Assembly: GCA_963969495.1 (NCBI GenBank) | Contig: OZ018328.1 | Location: 127,736,045-127,800,044, forward strand | DNA length: 64,000 nucleotides | Direction: 5' to 3' | DNA from: Ceratothoa steindachneri | Lineage: Eukaryota > Arthropoda > Malacostraca > Isopoda > Cymothoidae | In this document: piece by piece, positions 13,561-26,263 of the stretch | How positions within the stretch are numbered: the first letter of the stretch is position 1 | Layout of the letters: each line of letters begins with the position of its first letter | Notes under the pieces: model-generated | What the model saw: only the letters and a program-made list of their open reading frames with translations | The model's database searches: none | Told to the model about the DNA's origin: nothing | Position numbers and translations under genes: made by a program

Positions 13561-14831
13561 ATCACTGTTTGATTCATGAGATTAATTCGTTGAAGCCATG
13601 ACCAGCACACAATAAAATATAATCCACTTGCGGATTGCAACGAAGGGTAGCACATAACTGACTACTGATCATAACTGACTTCATGACTCTGCATCACACC
13701 GTGTTCATTCTTCAGGGCTGCTAGATAGTTAGCCGGGTTTATGGCTAATTAAATGGTAATTAAATACTCATTAAATTATTTAAATACATAAAAATCAATG
13801 TATTTATAAATATGGTTTTCAAATACACAACTGCATTTAGATACATATTTAAATAATATGTATTTAAATACTGCCCAGCTCAGCCTGACAGAATGCCAGC
13901 GTAACCCTTCAGAAAATGGAGCAACCTCACGCAGACAAAAATGTTCAGGACTGGTTGGCGTAGGGTAAATTTTAGGCAATTTTAGTTAACAGAATTTGAC
14001 CTCCAGTTCGCTATATTTGATCTACGTAGACTTTTGGAGTGTGATTGATGTTAGGTCAGACGCTCTAGACCAAATCAATCAAAGTATCGATGTTCTGAAG
14101 TGTAAATTGAAAAAAAATACTGAGAAAACATATAAGCTTAAATCTTGCGTGCCACTTTGACTCAAGATTAGATTTCGTCCTGTCATCGACGCAATAGGTG
14201 ATCCAATTCAATATTTGTTACATCATCCTGTGACATATATTTTTTATTTATGTTTCGCATTATGTAATATTACTTCATGTTCTGAAAAAATACATAAATA
14301 TCAGTTTGCACTATGTAATCCCCCCCCCTAATTTATCAGTGTAAAGGCTTTTATTATGGATAATGGTTTCAAATCTCCTGCCACAGGAAAGAATAACTGT
14401 TGAAACTCTGGCACAGTGATCATACTTCATTCATCTTAAATAATTTCCTAGGGTTCTTGAATTTTTTTCTGATTCTTGCTTTAGAAATCTCTCGGATTTT
14501 TGTCCAAACATTTCCAATAGGAGTCAGGTTCGAACTCTGTAAAGTCCTAAGTCCAGTTGATAAAAGTGATTTATCGGTCATAAAAAGAAGTCTTCACGAA
14601 ATTAGCCGTTGGTTATGGGGAGTTATCCTTAATGAGAATTGCAAGTTTAGCCTGGGAATCCTGCAGAAGCTGCAAAGCATGTTACCACAACAACAACTTG
14701 TACCCTTCGACATTAACTGTTCCCCGTAAGCTTACAAATGGACAGTGCCTTCTCTAGAATCCCGACAAAGAATATGACACTTCCTTCACTAAACTTCACT
14801 AACCTTTTATGAATTTGAAAAAAATTGAATA

Positions 14832-14862
14832 GAGCCACATAAAATTCAATTTTATGTGACTC
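14832..14862. repeat. 15-bp imperfect inverted repeat with 1-nt spacer
   Basis: The arms GAGCCACATAAAATT and AATTTTATGTGACTC pair with a single mismatch around one unpaired base. A further partial match between the outer flanks (attgaat and its complement) suggests the core of a decayed foldback or MITE. Confidence 0.85.
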
Positions 14863-15639
14863 CATTAAATAAAAAGTTCAATTTTAATCTCCAAACTTTG
14901 CTTTTGTGTCTAGGACATTGAATTTCTAAATTAGCCCATTTATGGTAAAAAAATATTATTTTGATGCAAATAGTAAAAATATATATAGAGTTTCAAGGTT
15001 TATGTTTTTTGTTCAGTTATGGTATAAACATGATATACGTACTGTATTTAAAAAGTTATAGAAGCAGTAATACAGTAGTAATAGCTATTATTTCTCTTAT
15101 ATTTTGTTTATTGCGCCTGGACATCAATGACAGTTCTCTTACATTCCACATACATAGATTCAGCACTAAGAAGGAGAATAATAAACTGTAGAGCTTACTT
15201 GAACTTTCGAGATTTTTTTATAGGTTTGAAGAATTTCTAGAACATTCTGGCAACCTAGATTACTGTATAAATGCAAAGAATGTCTAATGGATCACGACCA
15301 CCAAAACAACAAGAGCTCTGTGCTCCCGACGATCTTTCTCCGTTTCCCTGCTATCTTTTAGATACAGGAGGCAAAACCCAGAGTAAATTTCCTCGACGCT
15401 TCTCACTGAGAATAGTGATTCGGCAAGCTATACTGTATATGGTATAAATCTCGTGGAGTATACTAGATTCAGTAAAGCCCCCCCCCCGCTCTCCCACCCC
15501 CCTGAATAAAAATTCATTTATTTTCCTGTCTCGTCATAGTGATATGACGTGTTAAACCCTCCCCATCCCTGCCCCGCCGTGACTTGGCTCTGTGAATGTG
15601 ACTTTACACATAAGAGCTCCATTGCAACTATGCCGTTTT

Positions 15640-16620
15640 ACTTAGAAAGAGCATAATTGCAAACTTTGGGGAAAGGAGGTCTGAGGCTTAGCCCGCTGCG
15701 AAACCCAAAGGAAGGAGCAAACTTGGATTGGGACTCGGTTACCAACGCGGGGAGTATTAATACCCTACCCTGCAGCACCATCCAAGACCACAGAGGGAGA
15801 CACCACCACCTCTGTGAGATGTCGGAAGTGAGTAAGAAATACCTAAAACCTAATAGAGGGGCCGGCACCCAGACTGGAGTCAGTTGATTCGGGCTTCAGT
15901 CATCATTAAGTCCGCCATGTTTTCACTGTCTCTTAGGAGCCTAACCAGTTCCATACTCACTCATTAATCATCACCACATCCGAGTCATTTTCACGGGATC
16001 GTTATCAGCGGGGCAGGGACCCCTATAAAGTAAAAAGAAAGTAAGTTTAAATCCGATAATCAATGGCACACAACAACACATCCACACTCAAACTCCTCTA
16101 CATAACAGATAAAACAGCTACTACCGACAAACATACTACCAACAATGAACACACACTTCCCAACCTAGCCGCTACACACAACACCCCTATCAAACAAAAT
16201 AAAGACTCACACAGGCCACAATCTGCTCTTCCGGTCACAGGAGGACGCAGTAAAATTCCACGAACTTGCGTCAGACACACTCGCCACACAAGACCTTTAG
16301 ACAAAATTAGCCGACGGTGTACACAAGAAACACCAAATACGAATCCTTAAGACCAACCCACTATGGTTGGCTTTCTCCACCGATGACCTCCGCACACACC
16401 TCAGGCAGAAGTATGGGGAGGAATCCATCTGAAACGTCTATTACAACCGCACGAAACAATGGGCAGTAATTACACTGTCCAACGAACATGAAAAAATACT
16501 CCTTAAGTTTTACGTTCGTAAGAAAATAAGACCAAGTTACTCGAAAAATTTAATTTCAGGAAACTAGTTCGAGACGTTACCAGAATAAAGTCTTTCAGAG
16601 ACTGCGTCATATTTTCTCAT
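15640..16620 (+). pseudogene. AC-rich relic, possibly a LINE first ORF
   Basis: The base composition changes sharply to a plus strand rich in A and C between about 16,030 and 16,500, as in the sense strand of several insect LINEs. Frames of 76 codons (15,657-15,887) and 95 codons (16,063-16,350) are open, and the latter is Thr/Asn/His-rich. A following frame contains TNPLWLAFSTDDLRTHLRQK and then WAVITLSNEHEKIL after a stop, which looks like one folded domain broken by point changes. I recognise no catalytic motif, so the link to a LINE is composition-based inference only. Confidence 0.3.
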
Positions 16621-19600
16621 TTTGGAAGCTCGAAACTAGGTAAATGAATAATCTTCATACGTTCGTAAATTTTCATCTAGTTACTTACATAAGAAAAATT
16701 AAAGTTCTACTCCGTGACGTGAACTCGTGCAGAACAGTCTGATAAAAAAACACGTACAATTCAGGTCCGAAAAGGGAAAATTTTAAGAGAAAAACGGCTC
16801 TTTGAATGGAAACCTATGACATTTGGAAAGAAAACACCTCAAAAGGCTCTTTGTTTAATAGCGGAAGTATAACGTGAGGTTTTCCTATATTGAAAAGTTC
16901 AAGAGCACATGAGGAAGCCACGTCGCAAATAAATGTATAGAAATTCTTAATATTTTAATATTTTTTAGGCAGGGTAATGAATTCCGAGAGTATACGACGG
17001 TAGTTGAAGGTTTTTATATTTGCAAATGGACAAATTGCCAAAAAGGTTATAAAAACGGTTTCCTAACATAATGGATCATTGTGAACAATTCTGTCCAAAA
17101 TTCGAGGTAAATGAAGCTTAAACAAAGTACAAAATGATCGAATGTTTGCGATTACTTCAGTGATACATCAAATATACATTAAAACATTACTCTCAACTAT
17201 TCAAATCTAATCTAATAATTTATACTGGGTGCATATCTGTTTTATTTATAAGTAAAATAAATAACTATTTTCTTAAGGCATCCTAAAATATTAAACGAAA
17301 AGTCTAACTAAAAAACTAGTTTGAACATCAAAGGGTTCAGATCAGTAAAAAGGAAAGTAAAACGAACAATATAAATGGGAAACAACCTGATACTAACAGG
17401 CAGGCTTCCTCACGAACCTCCTTATCCTCTTTTATAGTGTAAATATTGCAACAGTAAAAGTCACGATGGTCGATCCGGAGGAAAATTGAGGATATGCGAC
17501 AAAAATAAGCTAGGAAACACCTTAGTAAATTTTTAGAAGATACAAACCTTTACGTTATGAACTCTTTCAAAAAGTGAAAAAAAGGTCTAATGGATATCGA
17601 TCAGCGCTTTTAAATAAGAATACTTAGGAACAAGAAAAAGATATAAATAAACTGAAGCAGAGCTAAATTTCTAACAAAAAGAACTAGTTCATTCTTTATA
17701 AGCAAAATAAAATTCATTTGTTCTAAACTGCAAGATCAAACAAGTGTAGTGAATCTATGTTCATTAAAAGAATCCTCATTGAAAATCTGAGATAAAAATA
17801 GAAAGTATTTTAGGGTTATCAATATGGAGATCAAATATAAGAGAAGATAATTTGGAAATAAAGAAAATTATAAAATTACAGAGAGAATAAAATATACTGA
17901 CAAGCATAATAAAACATTTTAAAAACAATAGGAAATATAATACATCTGGTAAAAAAATGTTATCATGACATGAATGTCAAATCCACAATACCTTTGGATT
18001 CGCTTTTCCTGACAAGAGAAATACATAATTTAGTTGCTACTTTTTAAATGGTATAAATTTGTGAAAGGTTCCATACTCTCTTTTCTTCCGCTGTTTATAA
18101 ACAACATACTCTAATTTGCTCAAAAAACAATGAAATGATTCAAATATCTCATAAAGTCCAGATGAGTTTGTTTGAAACTGTCCCACCCAAATTGCCAATG
18201 GTTTTACAAAACTTCTAAAAGAACTGGATCATTTACTTTGCTAAATTTAGAAATTAATTACGGGTAAAGTTAATTTAGGATACCTAACCTGAATTAACCT
18301 GATTGAAAGCTTTCGGTGAATGCTCTTCAATTGCTAAAAGTTGTGGAAAAGGATATAAAATGAAGTGATTCATCTAACCTATTCCGTTATGAATAAAATG
18401 AACATGCTCTGGTTAACTTTTTCTTTCCCTCATATTTACATTAAATTTGATATTATTAGCATACTCAAACATTGGAAAAAAAATTATTAAGAGAATGAAA
18501 CAGCACTTTGTAATTGAGCTTGAATAATTGACAACACTAAAGATTAAGCAAAAGAGTGAAATTACAAACTGAGATAAGTTTTTGAAAGGATTTCTATCAG
18601 GAACTTTATAATGATAGCAATGACCAGCAAATACACCTTATACCTGATAACAAATCTTCGATAAGGATGTTGTCTCAATAATAAACAAAGAAAACTTTGA
18701 ACATTTACAACATTAAAAATCTTATTCAGATGGACACGTTTGTGTATCAATCTTCCTTATAAAACGTGTTCTGACTTTATGTATACCTCATCCCTAGTAT
18801 CTTCACAAATCTTTCAAGGAAGCCTACAATGTCAGTAGCATGGTCCAACACTACAGAAGTACTTGTTTTATAAACGATAACTGGAAGACAAAGATCTATA
18901 GGCTACTAAGTCTCTTCCCTGTAACATACAAATCGCACTTGCAAAATTACATAAATATTACATAAAATTAGAGACAGGAAAGCGCTTCAGAACTACAAGC
19001 TAATCCTTCTCTTTCATTAACATTCTATTAGTTTTTAATTACGACAAGGTGACAGAAACGCTCAAGCACTAGAAGAGTTAGGTTTCAGAAGTAACGATTA
19101 TATTTAGGATCATTTTCATGCTGTTTAAATAATGTTGCATAAAATAAAAGTTGGGAAGTATCTTTCATTAAACAAAGATTCATTTCTTTAACCAGACATA
19201 AGCAGAGATAACAAAACGTAGATTTACATTCCTACAACATTTATCTCCATGAAACATCACCAGTTAGGACAGTAAACCGCAAAATCATTAAAAACTAAAG
19301 ACAACTCAGGAAACATAGAACGATACACATTATGAATAATTTAAAGGGACAAAGAAAAAAATAAATGCATAATAACTCTAACAGTAGCAACATATAAAGC
19401 AAGAAGTAAAAATTCTCAGCATGAATTAGTTACGACTCATTATTTGAGGAAACAGCAGAAAAAAGGAGGAAATAAATCTTAAACTGTCCTCTGTTTTACA
19501 TTTAAAAATCTAAAAGACGATTTTGTAGTATATATGCTGTTGACATGATTTCGTTCAAGATGTGAGTGCGCAGACCTCTTACGAAATAAGATCCCCACCG

Positions 19601-20560
19601 GCGGCTTCAACATAAATGTGAGGAAGACACATGCATACAATGCTTTATTTGATCTAGAACCAGAAGCTCATATTCTCGACAGGTTTGGGTGATAAGATCC
19701 ATCACGGTATTTTGGAATTGTTTATTGCAGACAGAAAGCTTTCTCTAGCAGGGGAATTCCTACCCAGTAAACTCCTACAAAGATTCATACAGAAGGTATT
19801 ACAGATAATAACTTTTCCTCACACAACCTCAGTATCACGCAGCTTAAACTTCACGTGCTATTTGCTTAGCGGAACGCCACATCCTCTATGACTATTCTTG
19901 TATTTCATTTTTCCATAGTGTGAGAACATTCAGGAACTAAAGAATACCTTAAGACCTTTCTCACCTGCCTCAATTTTACTGAGAGCGTACAATCAAAACG
20001 TGCAACGAAAGAGTTTAGTCACGAGAAACTATCCTCGAGTTCCAAACTGCTGGCACTCCTCCTCGCCTCAAGCCATGCATTCTAGTTGCAAAGCTCAATA
20101 ATTTGACCAGCTCTTTTAATCTAGAATTTTATATAACCTCGTAAACTTATAAATAGTACTCGTATCTTGAATAATCCCTTAAGTTAATTCCGATTCACTC
20201 TTTGCAATGACCCGAAGGTCACTCGGAAAATCTCCATGCAGTCTCTTTCTAGCTTACCTCGGCCAAACATCTACTCGTGCGTTCCCTCAATTAGGAATAC
20301 TACAAATTTTACTTATTAAAAATTAACTTAATAGCCTTACATAATACATCAAAATTTGGCTCACGGTTCTATCATATTCTTTTATTCACACTTATAGTAT
20401 TATATTCTTACACAAATACTTTCATGATAGAAATTGAAGCTGAGATACCTAACTCGCAATTGAGACTGGTAGGAAAAGAAACAGACACAGAAGAGTTATG
20501 GACAAGAAGCTCAGATACAACAGCGAAGATTGAAACGTTGATCATCTAGACATCGTTCGG
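16621..20560. other. AT-rich stretch without recognisable content
   Basis: I see no protein motif, no paired repeat and no convincing exon. It is probably intronic sequence of gene B or very old repeats. Confidence 0.5.
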
Positions 20561-20633
20561 TTCGAATTATTCCCTGCCCTGCATCGTACCTGAGATCAAG
20601 TACGAGGTAGCCTTACATCGTTCTCTTCCCTGA

Positions 20634-21256
20634 GTCTACCCCGTACTCGTTGTTACCCGCCCCTCGAACGCAACGCGCCCAGTCTCTACTTGGTGTTCTA
20701 GACCCAAAGTCAAGATCTAAGTTCATCCTGTTAGTAGTCATTGTCAAAAGACTATTATTTGAACTTTGCGCAAAGGCAAAGTTTACTCCCTGGGACCAAA
20801 TATTCGAGGTAACAGCAACGCGCCACTCTCCTGTGCAAGTGCTTTCCCCCCCACCCCTCCGCGAGTGTAAGCCTCCATAGACGGCTTCGTGTACGCTCAA
20901 GGTCATTCGAGCGACCCTTCGGTTATCATTGTTCGTTTGAGTGTACGACGATGGTACCCGCCAAATCCCCCCTTTTTTAAGTCACTGAGACTTGTGTACG
21001 TCTAAGGTGTTATATAGATTGTTTAAAAACTCCTTTTAACCTTTGTAAAAAGAATATTAATTGGCATATCAGTAAAGTTATTATTTGTAGCCGTTTTTCT
21101 ATTGTCCCCGAACCTACAAGATAGCCAACTATTTAGCCAACCTAAAATTCTGTTAATTTGCACGTCGTCTGTATTATAAGTCTCCCATGCACACAGCCGT
21201 CATCTCCTTCGGCTGGGAAACGCAGGAAGGGCTTAACTCGACCCTATTCTATGACA
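20634..21256 (+). repeat. 5' LTR (truncated at its upstream side)
   Basis: It aligns base by base with 26,991-27,597, sharing blocks such as GTCTACCCC at the start and TGCACNCAGCCGTCATCT near the end, and ends in CTATTCTATGACA, giving the expected terminal CA. A weaker match may run about 70 nt further upstream (to about 20,566). The GC-rich part that precedes the homologous segment of the 3' copy is absent here, so this copy has probably lost its 5' portion. Confidence 0.88.
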
Positions 21257-21404
21257 TATATAGTAATATCTATTATATATTAAATTGGCATCAGGTTTAT
21301 TGGAGTTAATCTTGGTAAATCATAGTGATTAAAATTTTATCAATCTATTGGTTAACCTTGGTTAAATTGTTAATTGTTGGCTAATCTTGGTTCCGGTTCT
21401 GGAG

Positions 21405-21411
21405 TATAAAA
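21405..21411 (+). promoter_or_regulatory. TATA-like box in the retroelement leader
   Basis: TATAAAA lies about 430 nt upstream of the gag ATG and downstream of the mapped LTR end, an unusual place for an LTR promoter. It may be a chance match in AT-rich DNA. Confidence 0.25.
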
Positions 21412-21832
21412 GGTGAGAAATAACCATTGCATAACTACTTGCGAAGTGTATTTGTTCCCGTTCCAATTTATTTAGTTTTTGTGAATTAATTGTTCAGTGA
21501 CCGTGTTTAACTATTATTTTTATTCCTACAAAATTGAATTGTTGTCCTACAAGGCCTCATCTCGTGCCATAAGTTGAAGGTATAGTAAAACTAGTATTAT
21601 TTTTCGTATTGCTGTGCTAGGAGTGTTGTAATTCTCGTCTTAATCACAATGAAATCTCGACCCCAATAGCTCTCTCGCGAGTATTTCTCCCCCCTTTGTT
21701 CGCGTTTTCGTTTGGTTTATCAAAACCATTCACACTCCCACTCGCGCGTAAAGAAATCCATGAATCTGCCATATTCATTGTCGTACGTTAATTTAATTTT
21801 TGTTGTTGTGCCCGTGGCGAAAAACCAGCATC

Positions 21833-22640
21833 ATGTCCTCGTTTGAAATTTTCAAGACCCAAGGTGAGTCACTCGGACTCAATGGCAAATATCTGATAGC
21901 CTAAATACAGGAAAAAGAGAGAAGAGAAAGAGCCGAAAGAAGAGAGAGAGAAGAAAAGGAACGAGAAGAAAGTGAGAGAATTCACTCTCTAGAAGTGGAA
22001 ATGAGCAGATTTAGGAACGAGACGCTCTCCATATACTCCTCAAGTTCTAAACTAGATGCACCGCAGTCTGCGACCATAACACTCCCCGTTTTTAACGAAG
22101 AGGAAGACTTCGGGTCATATCTCATCCACTTCGAAAAGATCTTCGAGGTGAACCAGTTGGACATCGAGACGGACAGCGTAGCACAATTATTGCCCCTGCT
22201 GAGCTAACAACTCAGGGACATTTTTATCTCCCTCCGATCAGAAGCAACAATTGATTACTTATCGTTAAAAGCCGAGTTGCTTGCTGCTTATAACGTGACC
22301 CCGGACTTCTATGTGCTAAATTTAGTCAGTGTCGCATTCAACTAAACCAGACCTTCCGATAGTTTGGCTACTCATTACAGCGTCAATTTACTTTTTGGCT
22401 TGACTCGTCCAAGGTGCCCCATGAATATGACGCCCTGGTCGATTTTGTCCTCAAGGACCAATTTCTTGTGTCGCTCCCTTCAGAAATCAGATTCTTAGTG
22501 AAGGACCGGAGGTGCCGTACTATCAAGGAATGCATCAAGGAGGCAGACATCTACGCAGCTGGCCACTACTGCGCTCCGAAAGAAGAAATTAGAACGCCCA
22601 TCTCCTAAATCCAAAACCAGCAAGAACAAATTTGTTCCTA
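21833..22640 (+). pseudogene. gag of the gypsy element
   Basis: The frame begins with ATG at 21,833 and reads MSSFEIFKTQGESLGLNGKY before a stop. It then continues as a strongly charged Glu/Arg coiled coil and a capsid-like segment containing TLPVFNEEEDFGSYLIHFEK. A later frame at 22,414-22,608 has FLVSLPSEIRFLVKDR and KECIKEADIYA, typical of gypsy capsid C-terminal helices. Gag forms the particle that packages the RNA. At least two stops and a frameshift break it. No intact CCHC knuckle was found. Confidence 0.75.
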
Positions 22641-22960
22641 ATAATGAGAAAGATCGTTCAGGTGACTGGGCCCGCCAAACCTAAACCTCTCTTCTCGTCA
22701 GGTCACCGTGATGTTAAGCCATTTTCTCCCAATCCCCCTGGTATGTCGTTTCTCAGGAGGTCGTGAGTAGCAATTGCCATCAAAACTAGCAGTTTAGAAG
22801 CACCCCTCTTTCTCACTAAGTACACCAGGTCAGTGCCATTTCTACGCTCCCACTGTCGCAAAATGAAGCCCTCTCTTCTTCAAACCCGCCGAATACTGCT
22901 GGCTGCTAGGCAAACTTTTTGTTCTATAAAAGTACCCCTGTGGCCCTCCAATTCGAAACT

Positions 22961-23038
22961 GTAGCAATAAATGGGTGCCAAATCTCCACCCTCGTCCGTG
23001 ATACAGGGTGCACGTGCATTGTTGTAGCCGATGAACTA
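22961..23038 (+). pseudogene. Retroelement aspartic protease, core motif
   Basis: The frame reads VAINGCQISTLVRDTGCTC and then IVVADEL. DTG at 23,000-23,008 is the catalytic triad found in retroviral-type proteases, and the preceding INGxxxxTLxDTG context is typical. The domain is short and stops soon downstream, so it is a relic. The protease would have cut the gag-pol polyprotein. Confidence 0.75.
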
Positions 23039-23557
23039 CTCCACCTGTGCCTCCATCGACGATAAGTTTGCCTTAGTGCATGATTACCTGGGGCGCAACG
23101 ATAAATTCCTCATTGCTCACTGCTACATTGAGTGCGCCTATTTCACTGGTTGGGCTAAAGTAGTTGCATCCCCCATCAAGTTTGGTGTGGTTCTAATTAG
23201 TCAGTCCCTCCGAATTTCTCCGATCCCGTGGCTCAACCCGTTACTACCCATTCCCATGCGAAGAAGGAACTGAAAGCTCTACACCTCTGGAACCCCCGTC
23301 TGCCCCGGTATTTCATAGTGCGATGAGCTATGACTTTGTCAAAAGCAATAGGGAATGTGAGTCTCTTCGTCTCTTGTAGAAAAAAATCCAGAACCAAACG
23401 TGCGAAACCGTAAGAGGAAATTAGGTGATTTCCTTCCTCATCAAGGAAGAACTCCTCTATCACGTGTTCATCGAGGAAAACAACACCGAGCACAGCCCAC
23501 TATGAGTACCCCGCTCCCAGGTCCCTCCAATCCTTAAACGACTCATGATAGCTTATT

Positions 23558-24551
23558 TACTGGTCACTTCAGCCATACGAAGATAGCTCAGAGGATCTTC
23601 AAATATTTTTATTAGCCTGGCACGACCAAGGAAATTCTGCGATATTTACCAAAAGACAGCAATAAAATGACGAGTCAGACCTGAGCCTTTGCAGAAGGCA
23701 CGGTTAATCATAGAATCCTTCTCCAGAGTAGCTATCGACCTGATCAGACCGATCCACCCCCCGTCGAACGAGGTACATAGCTACGTTTTACGGCTGGTCA
23801 ATTTGTTACCCGATTCCTTGAGGCTGTGCCCGAAGCCCTTATTTCCATCTTTTGCCGTGTATGCCTACCCAACGAAATCTTCTAGGATCGTGGTCGTCAA
23901 TCACTGGCCAATTAATGGACTACATCAGTAAATATTGATGATCAAGCCCTTGTTTACCACTCCTTTTCACCCGAGTAGGAATAGAATATGCGAGAGGTTA
24001 AATGGAAGCCTCAAGGCCATTTTTCAGGAAGTTGTGTGCAGATCAGCCCACTAAATGGCACCACTTCCTTCCGGTAGCCCTCTTTGCCTACACTGAAATC
24101 ACCCAACATACATTAGGATTCGCCCCTATTGAACTTTTATATGGTAGAAACGTCAAAGGCCGCCTGAGTATCTGAAGGAACTTTATTCTAATCAGAAATT
24201 GGATTAAAATATCCCGACTTCTTATTTGTATCTACTGGATTTAAGAACGAAGCAGGAAAAGCGTGACGAAAATGCGTCTCAGAACGCTGAAATCAATTTT
24301 GACAAGTATAAGACATACTTTGATTGCAAGTCCAAAAAAAGAAATTTAACGAGGGAGAAGTTTTGCTTCTCCTTCCCACAGATAACAACAAATTGTTGAG
24401 CCACTGGAAGGGCCCCTATCACATAATCGAAAAGCGTGGCTCCGTTGATTACCCTATTGTAACTCCTTCGGGAAGAGAGCTTTTTCATGTTGATATGCTC
24501 AAGTGGTACCACCGGCGCGCGAGCATCAACGAGATAGTTGCTATCAATTAA
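23558..24551 (+). pseudogene. Integrase domain of the gypsy element, upstream of RT
   Basis: A zinc-binding-like start contains GHFSHTK and FKYFYWPGTTKEILRYL near 23,560-23,660. The core begins near 23,719 with VAIDLIRPIHPPSNE, whose Asp is the first catalytic residue. The third catalytic region reads TPFHPSRNRICERLNGSLKA near 23,960-24,015, with its Glu present. ELLYGRN-like and LDLRTKQEKRDENASQNAEI blocks follow. A C-terminal segment at 24,324-24,551 has HWKGPYHIIEKRGSVDYPIV and ends FHVDMLKWYHRR. Several stops and a frameshift are present. Integrases join the cDNA to host DNA. The key oddity is its place before the reverse transcriptase. Confidence 0.85.
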
Positions 24552-24859
24552 GAATCCCCCATGGAATCTGACTACCCTCTGTCCTCGTTTCCGTAATTCA
24601 AGTCGCCTGTGTAGAGCAAGAAAAGGAATACCCGTTGCATGTCTTGCCTGACTTTAATAATTCCTCGCCTGCGAAAATTAATATATGCGACCAACTATTA
24701 TCTGTTTAAAAGGATCAGCTACAGGCAATCCTAAGTCGTTTTGATGACGTCATCACCGAGATTCTCTGTTGTGCTACCCACATTGAGCAAAATATATAAC
24801 TAACCATCCCGGAACCCATCCGTTCCAAATCATAACCCTTACCTGTACACTTCCGGGAA

Positions 24860-26030
24860 GCATTCAATAAAGAAGTGGATAAACTTCTAAAGTTGGAGAT
24901 CATCGAACCTTCGGAGACGAGGTATTGTTCCAGGGTGTCATGGTAAAAATGCCCATGGTTCTGATCTAATTATGTATCGATTTTAGGAAGCTTCCCCTTT
25001 TTCAGAAGGCCAAGTTCCTCTCCGAGTTTGATTTATGCGAGGCATATTATCAGATTCCCGTGATTGAGGAAGTGACGAAATTTAATGTTTTCCTCACTGA
25101 GAAAGGCCTTATACAGTTTAGACGGCCCCCTCTTGGTCTGATGGTGGCTTGTAGCAATTATAACCGGACGAGGAGGAGAATATTAGAAGGCTTATAAAAC
25201 ATCACCTTCTATTTTGATAATGTTTATGTGGTCACACAAGTTCAGGATCAAAACTTGACCACCTTTCAAGCACTTCTGTACCTATTCTGGGAACACAATT
25301 TGAGAATTGGCCGCAGCAAGGGTGACTTCGTTCTTGGCACTATCGATAACGTTGGCTTACATATCGGGATTAATTGGTTTGCCCCCCAGTAAGAAAAGAT
25401 CCGGGCTCTCGTGGATATGCCTCTGCCCAATAAAAAAAGCAGCTGCGATCATTCACAGGCTCTACATCGTTCTATCGTTGATTCATACCCAACTTCGCAA
25501 CTATATCCGCCTCCCTATGTGAGCTATTAAAGAATAAGGCCCCAGAACGTCTCAAGTGGAAGCCATTTTCAATTCTTAGGTTTAACCAACTCAAGGAGAA
25601 GTTGGCATCCGCTCGTCTCTTCCGCCTCCCTAACCCATACCAACTTTGGGGAATTCGTGCTAGCGCCAGTAATATGGGTATAGGATCTATCCTCCTCCAG
25701 TAAGAGAATAACGACAAAAAATTACCCATCGCTTCCGCAAGCAGAAAATTACTCGCGGGTGAGAAAAATTATGCGGTAATGGAGAGAGAAGCCCTCTCTA
25801 TTATTTCGGGAATCCGCAAATTTAGAATGTATTTATTAAGCTAGGAATTTATAGTCGAAATAGACCACAAACCCATATCATACCTACGTAACGTCAAGAA
25901 TAATAATGGTCGGTTGATGCGTTGGAGCTTGTTCCTCCAGGCATTCCAATTTTGCATTTTGTATTGAAAAGGCACCGATAACTGTATGGCTGATAGTTTA
26001 AGAAGAAACCCGTTAGATCCTTTTACAAAC
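24860..26030 (+). pseudogene. Reverse transcriptase and RNase H of the gypsy element
   Basis: The region opens with FNKEVDKLLKLEIIEPSETR at about 24,861, the usual start of gypsy reverse transcriptases. It continues with FLSEFDLCEAYYQIPVIEE and KGLIQFRRPPLGL near 25,015-25,140. The active-site box near 25,210 reads ITFYFDNVYVV, where Asn replaces the second Asp of YxDD. RNase H follows, with ASRKLLAGEKNYAVMEREAL near 25,735 and EIDHKPISYLRNVKNNNG then RLMRW near 25,855-25,925. It ends with ADSLRRNPLDP and a stop near 26,030. Stops in frame and the changed active site indicate a dead enzyme. Confidence 0.88.
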
Positions 26031-26137
26031 TAATTCTGAGCAATTTCCTCTTTTTTTATCCCTGTATTAATTTTTATCAGAAAATAAATTTGTATATTCA
26101 ACCATCAAATAAGGAAACGCGCTTCCCTTATATATAT

Positions 26138-26139
26138 AT

Positions 26140-26208
<69 letters not shown>

Positions 26209-26213
26209 TGTTT
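26138..26213. repeat. (TA)n microsatellite, interrupted
   Basis: Alternating T and A with a few interruptions, lying between the end of pol and the 3' LTR of the gypsy element. Confidence 0.95.
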
Positions 26214-26263
26214 TATCTGTGCACAATGAATTCATTTCATATCCTTAATTTTTATTTTAGTTT

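Larger units (their letters stand above)
10471..13883 (-). mobile_element. hAT-family DNA transposon, decayed
   Basis: The ends form an imperfect inverted repeat: CAGAGCTGGGCG at the left and, on the reverse strand, CTGAGCTGGGCAG at the right. Both sub-terminal zones are full of AAATAC-like words, as in many hAT elements. The 8-bp flanks (ACTGGTAG and CCTGACAG) match at five of eight positions, which would be a decayed target duplication. The interior carries hAT transposase blocks on the minus strand. The size of about 3.4 kb is normal for the superfamily. The coding parts are broken, so it cannot act autonomously. Confidence 0.85.

Noticed and set aside
15638..15887. Pair of 76-codon ORFs on opposite strands
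   Set aside because: They are shadows of each other in a GC-richer patch; no motif favours either.
20613..20906. 97-codon minus-strand ORF and a 76-codon plus-strand ORF over the same bases
   Set aside because: Both lie in the gypsy LTR and have no family resemblance. ORFs at 26,764 and 27,123-27,465 are rejected for the same reason.
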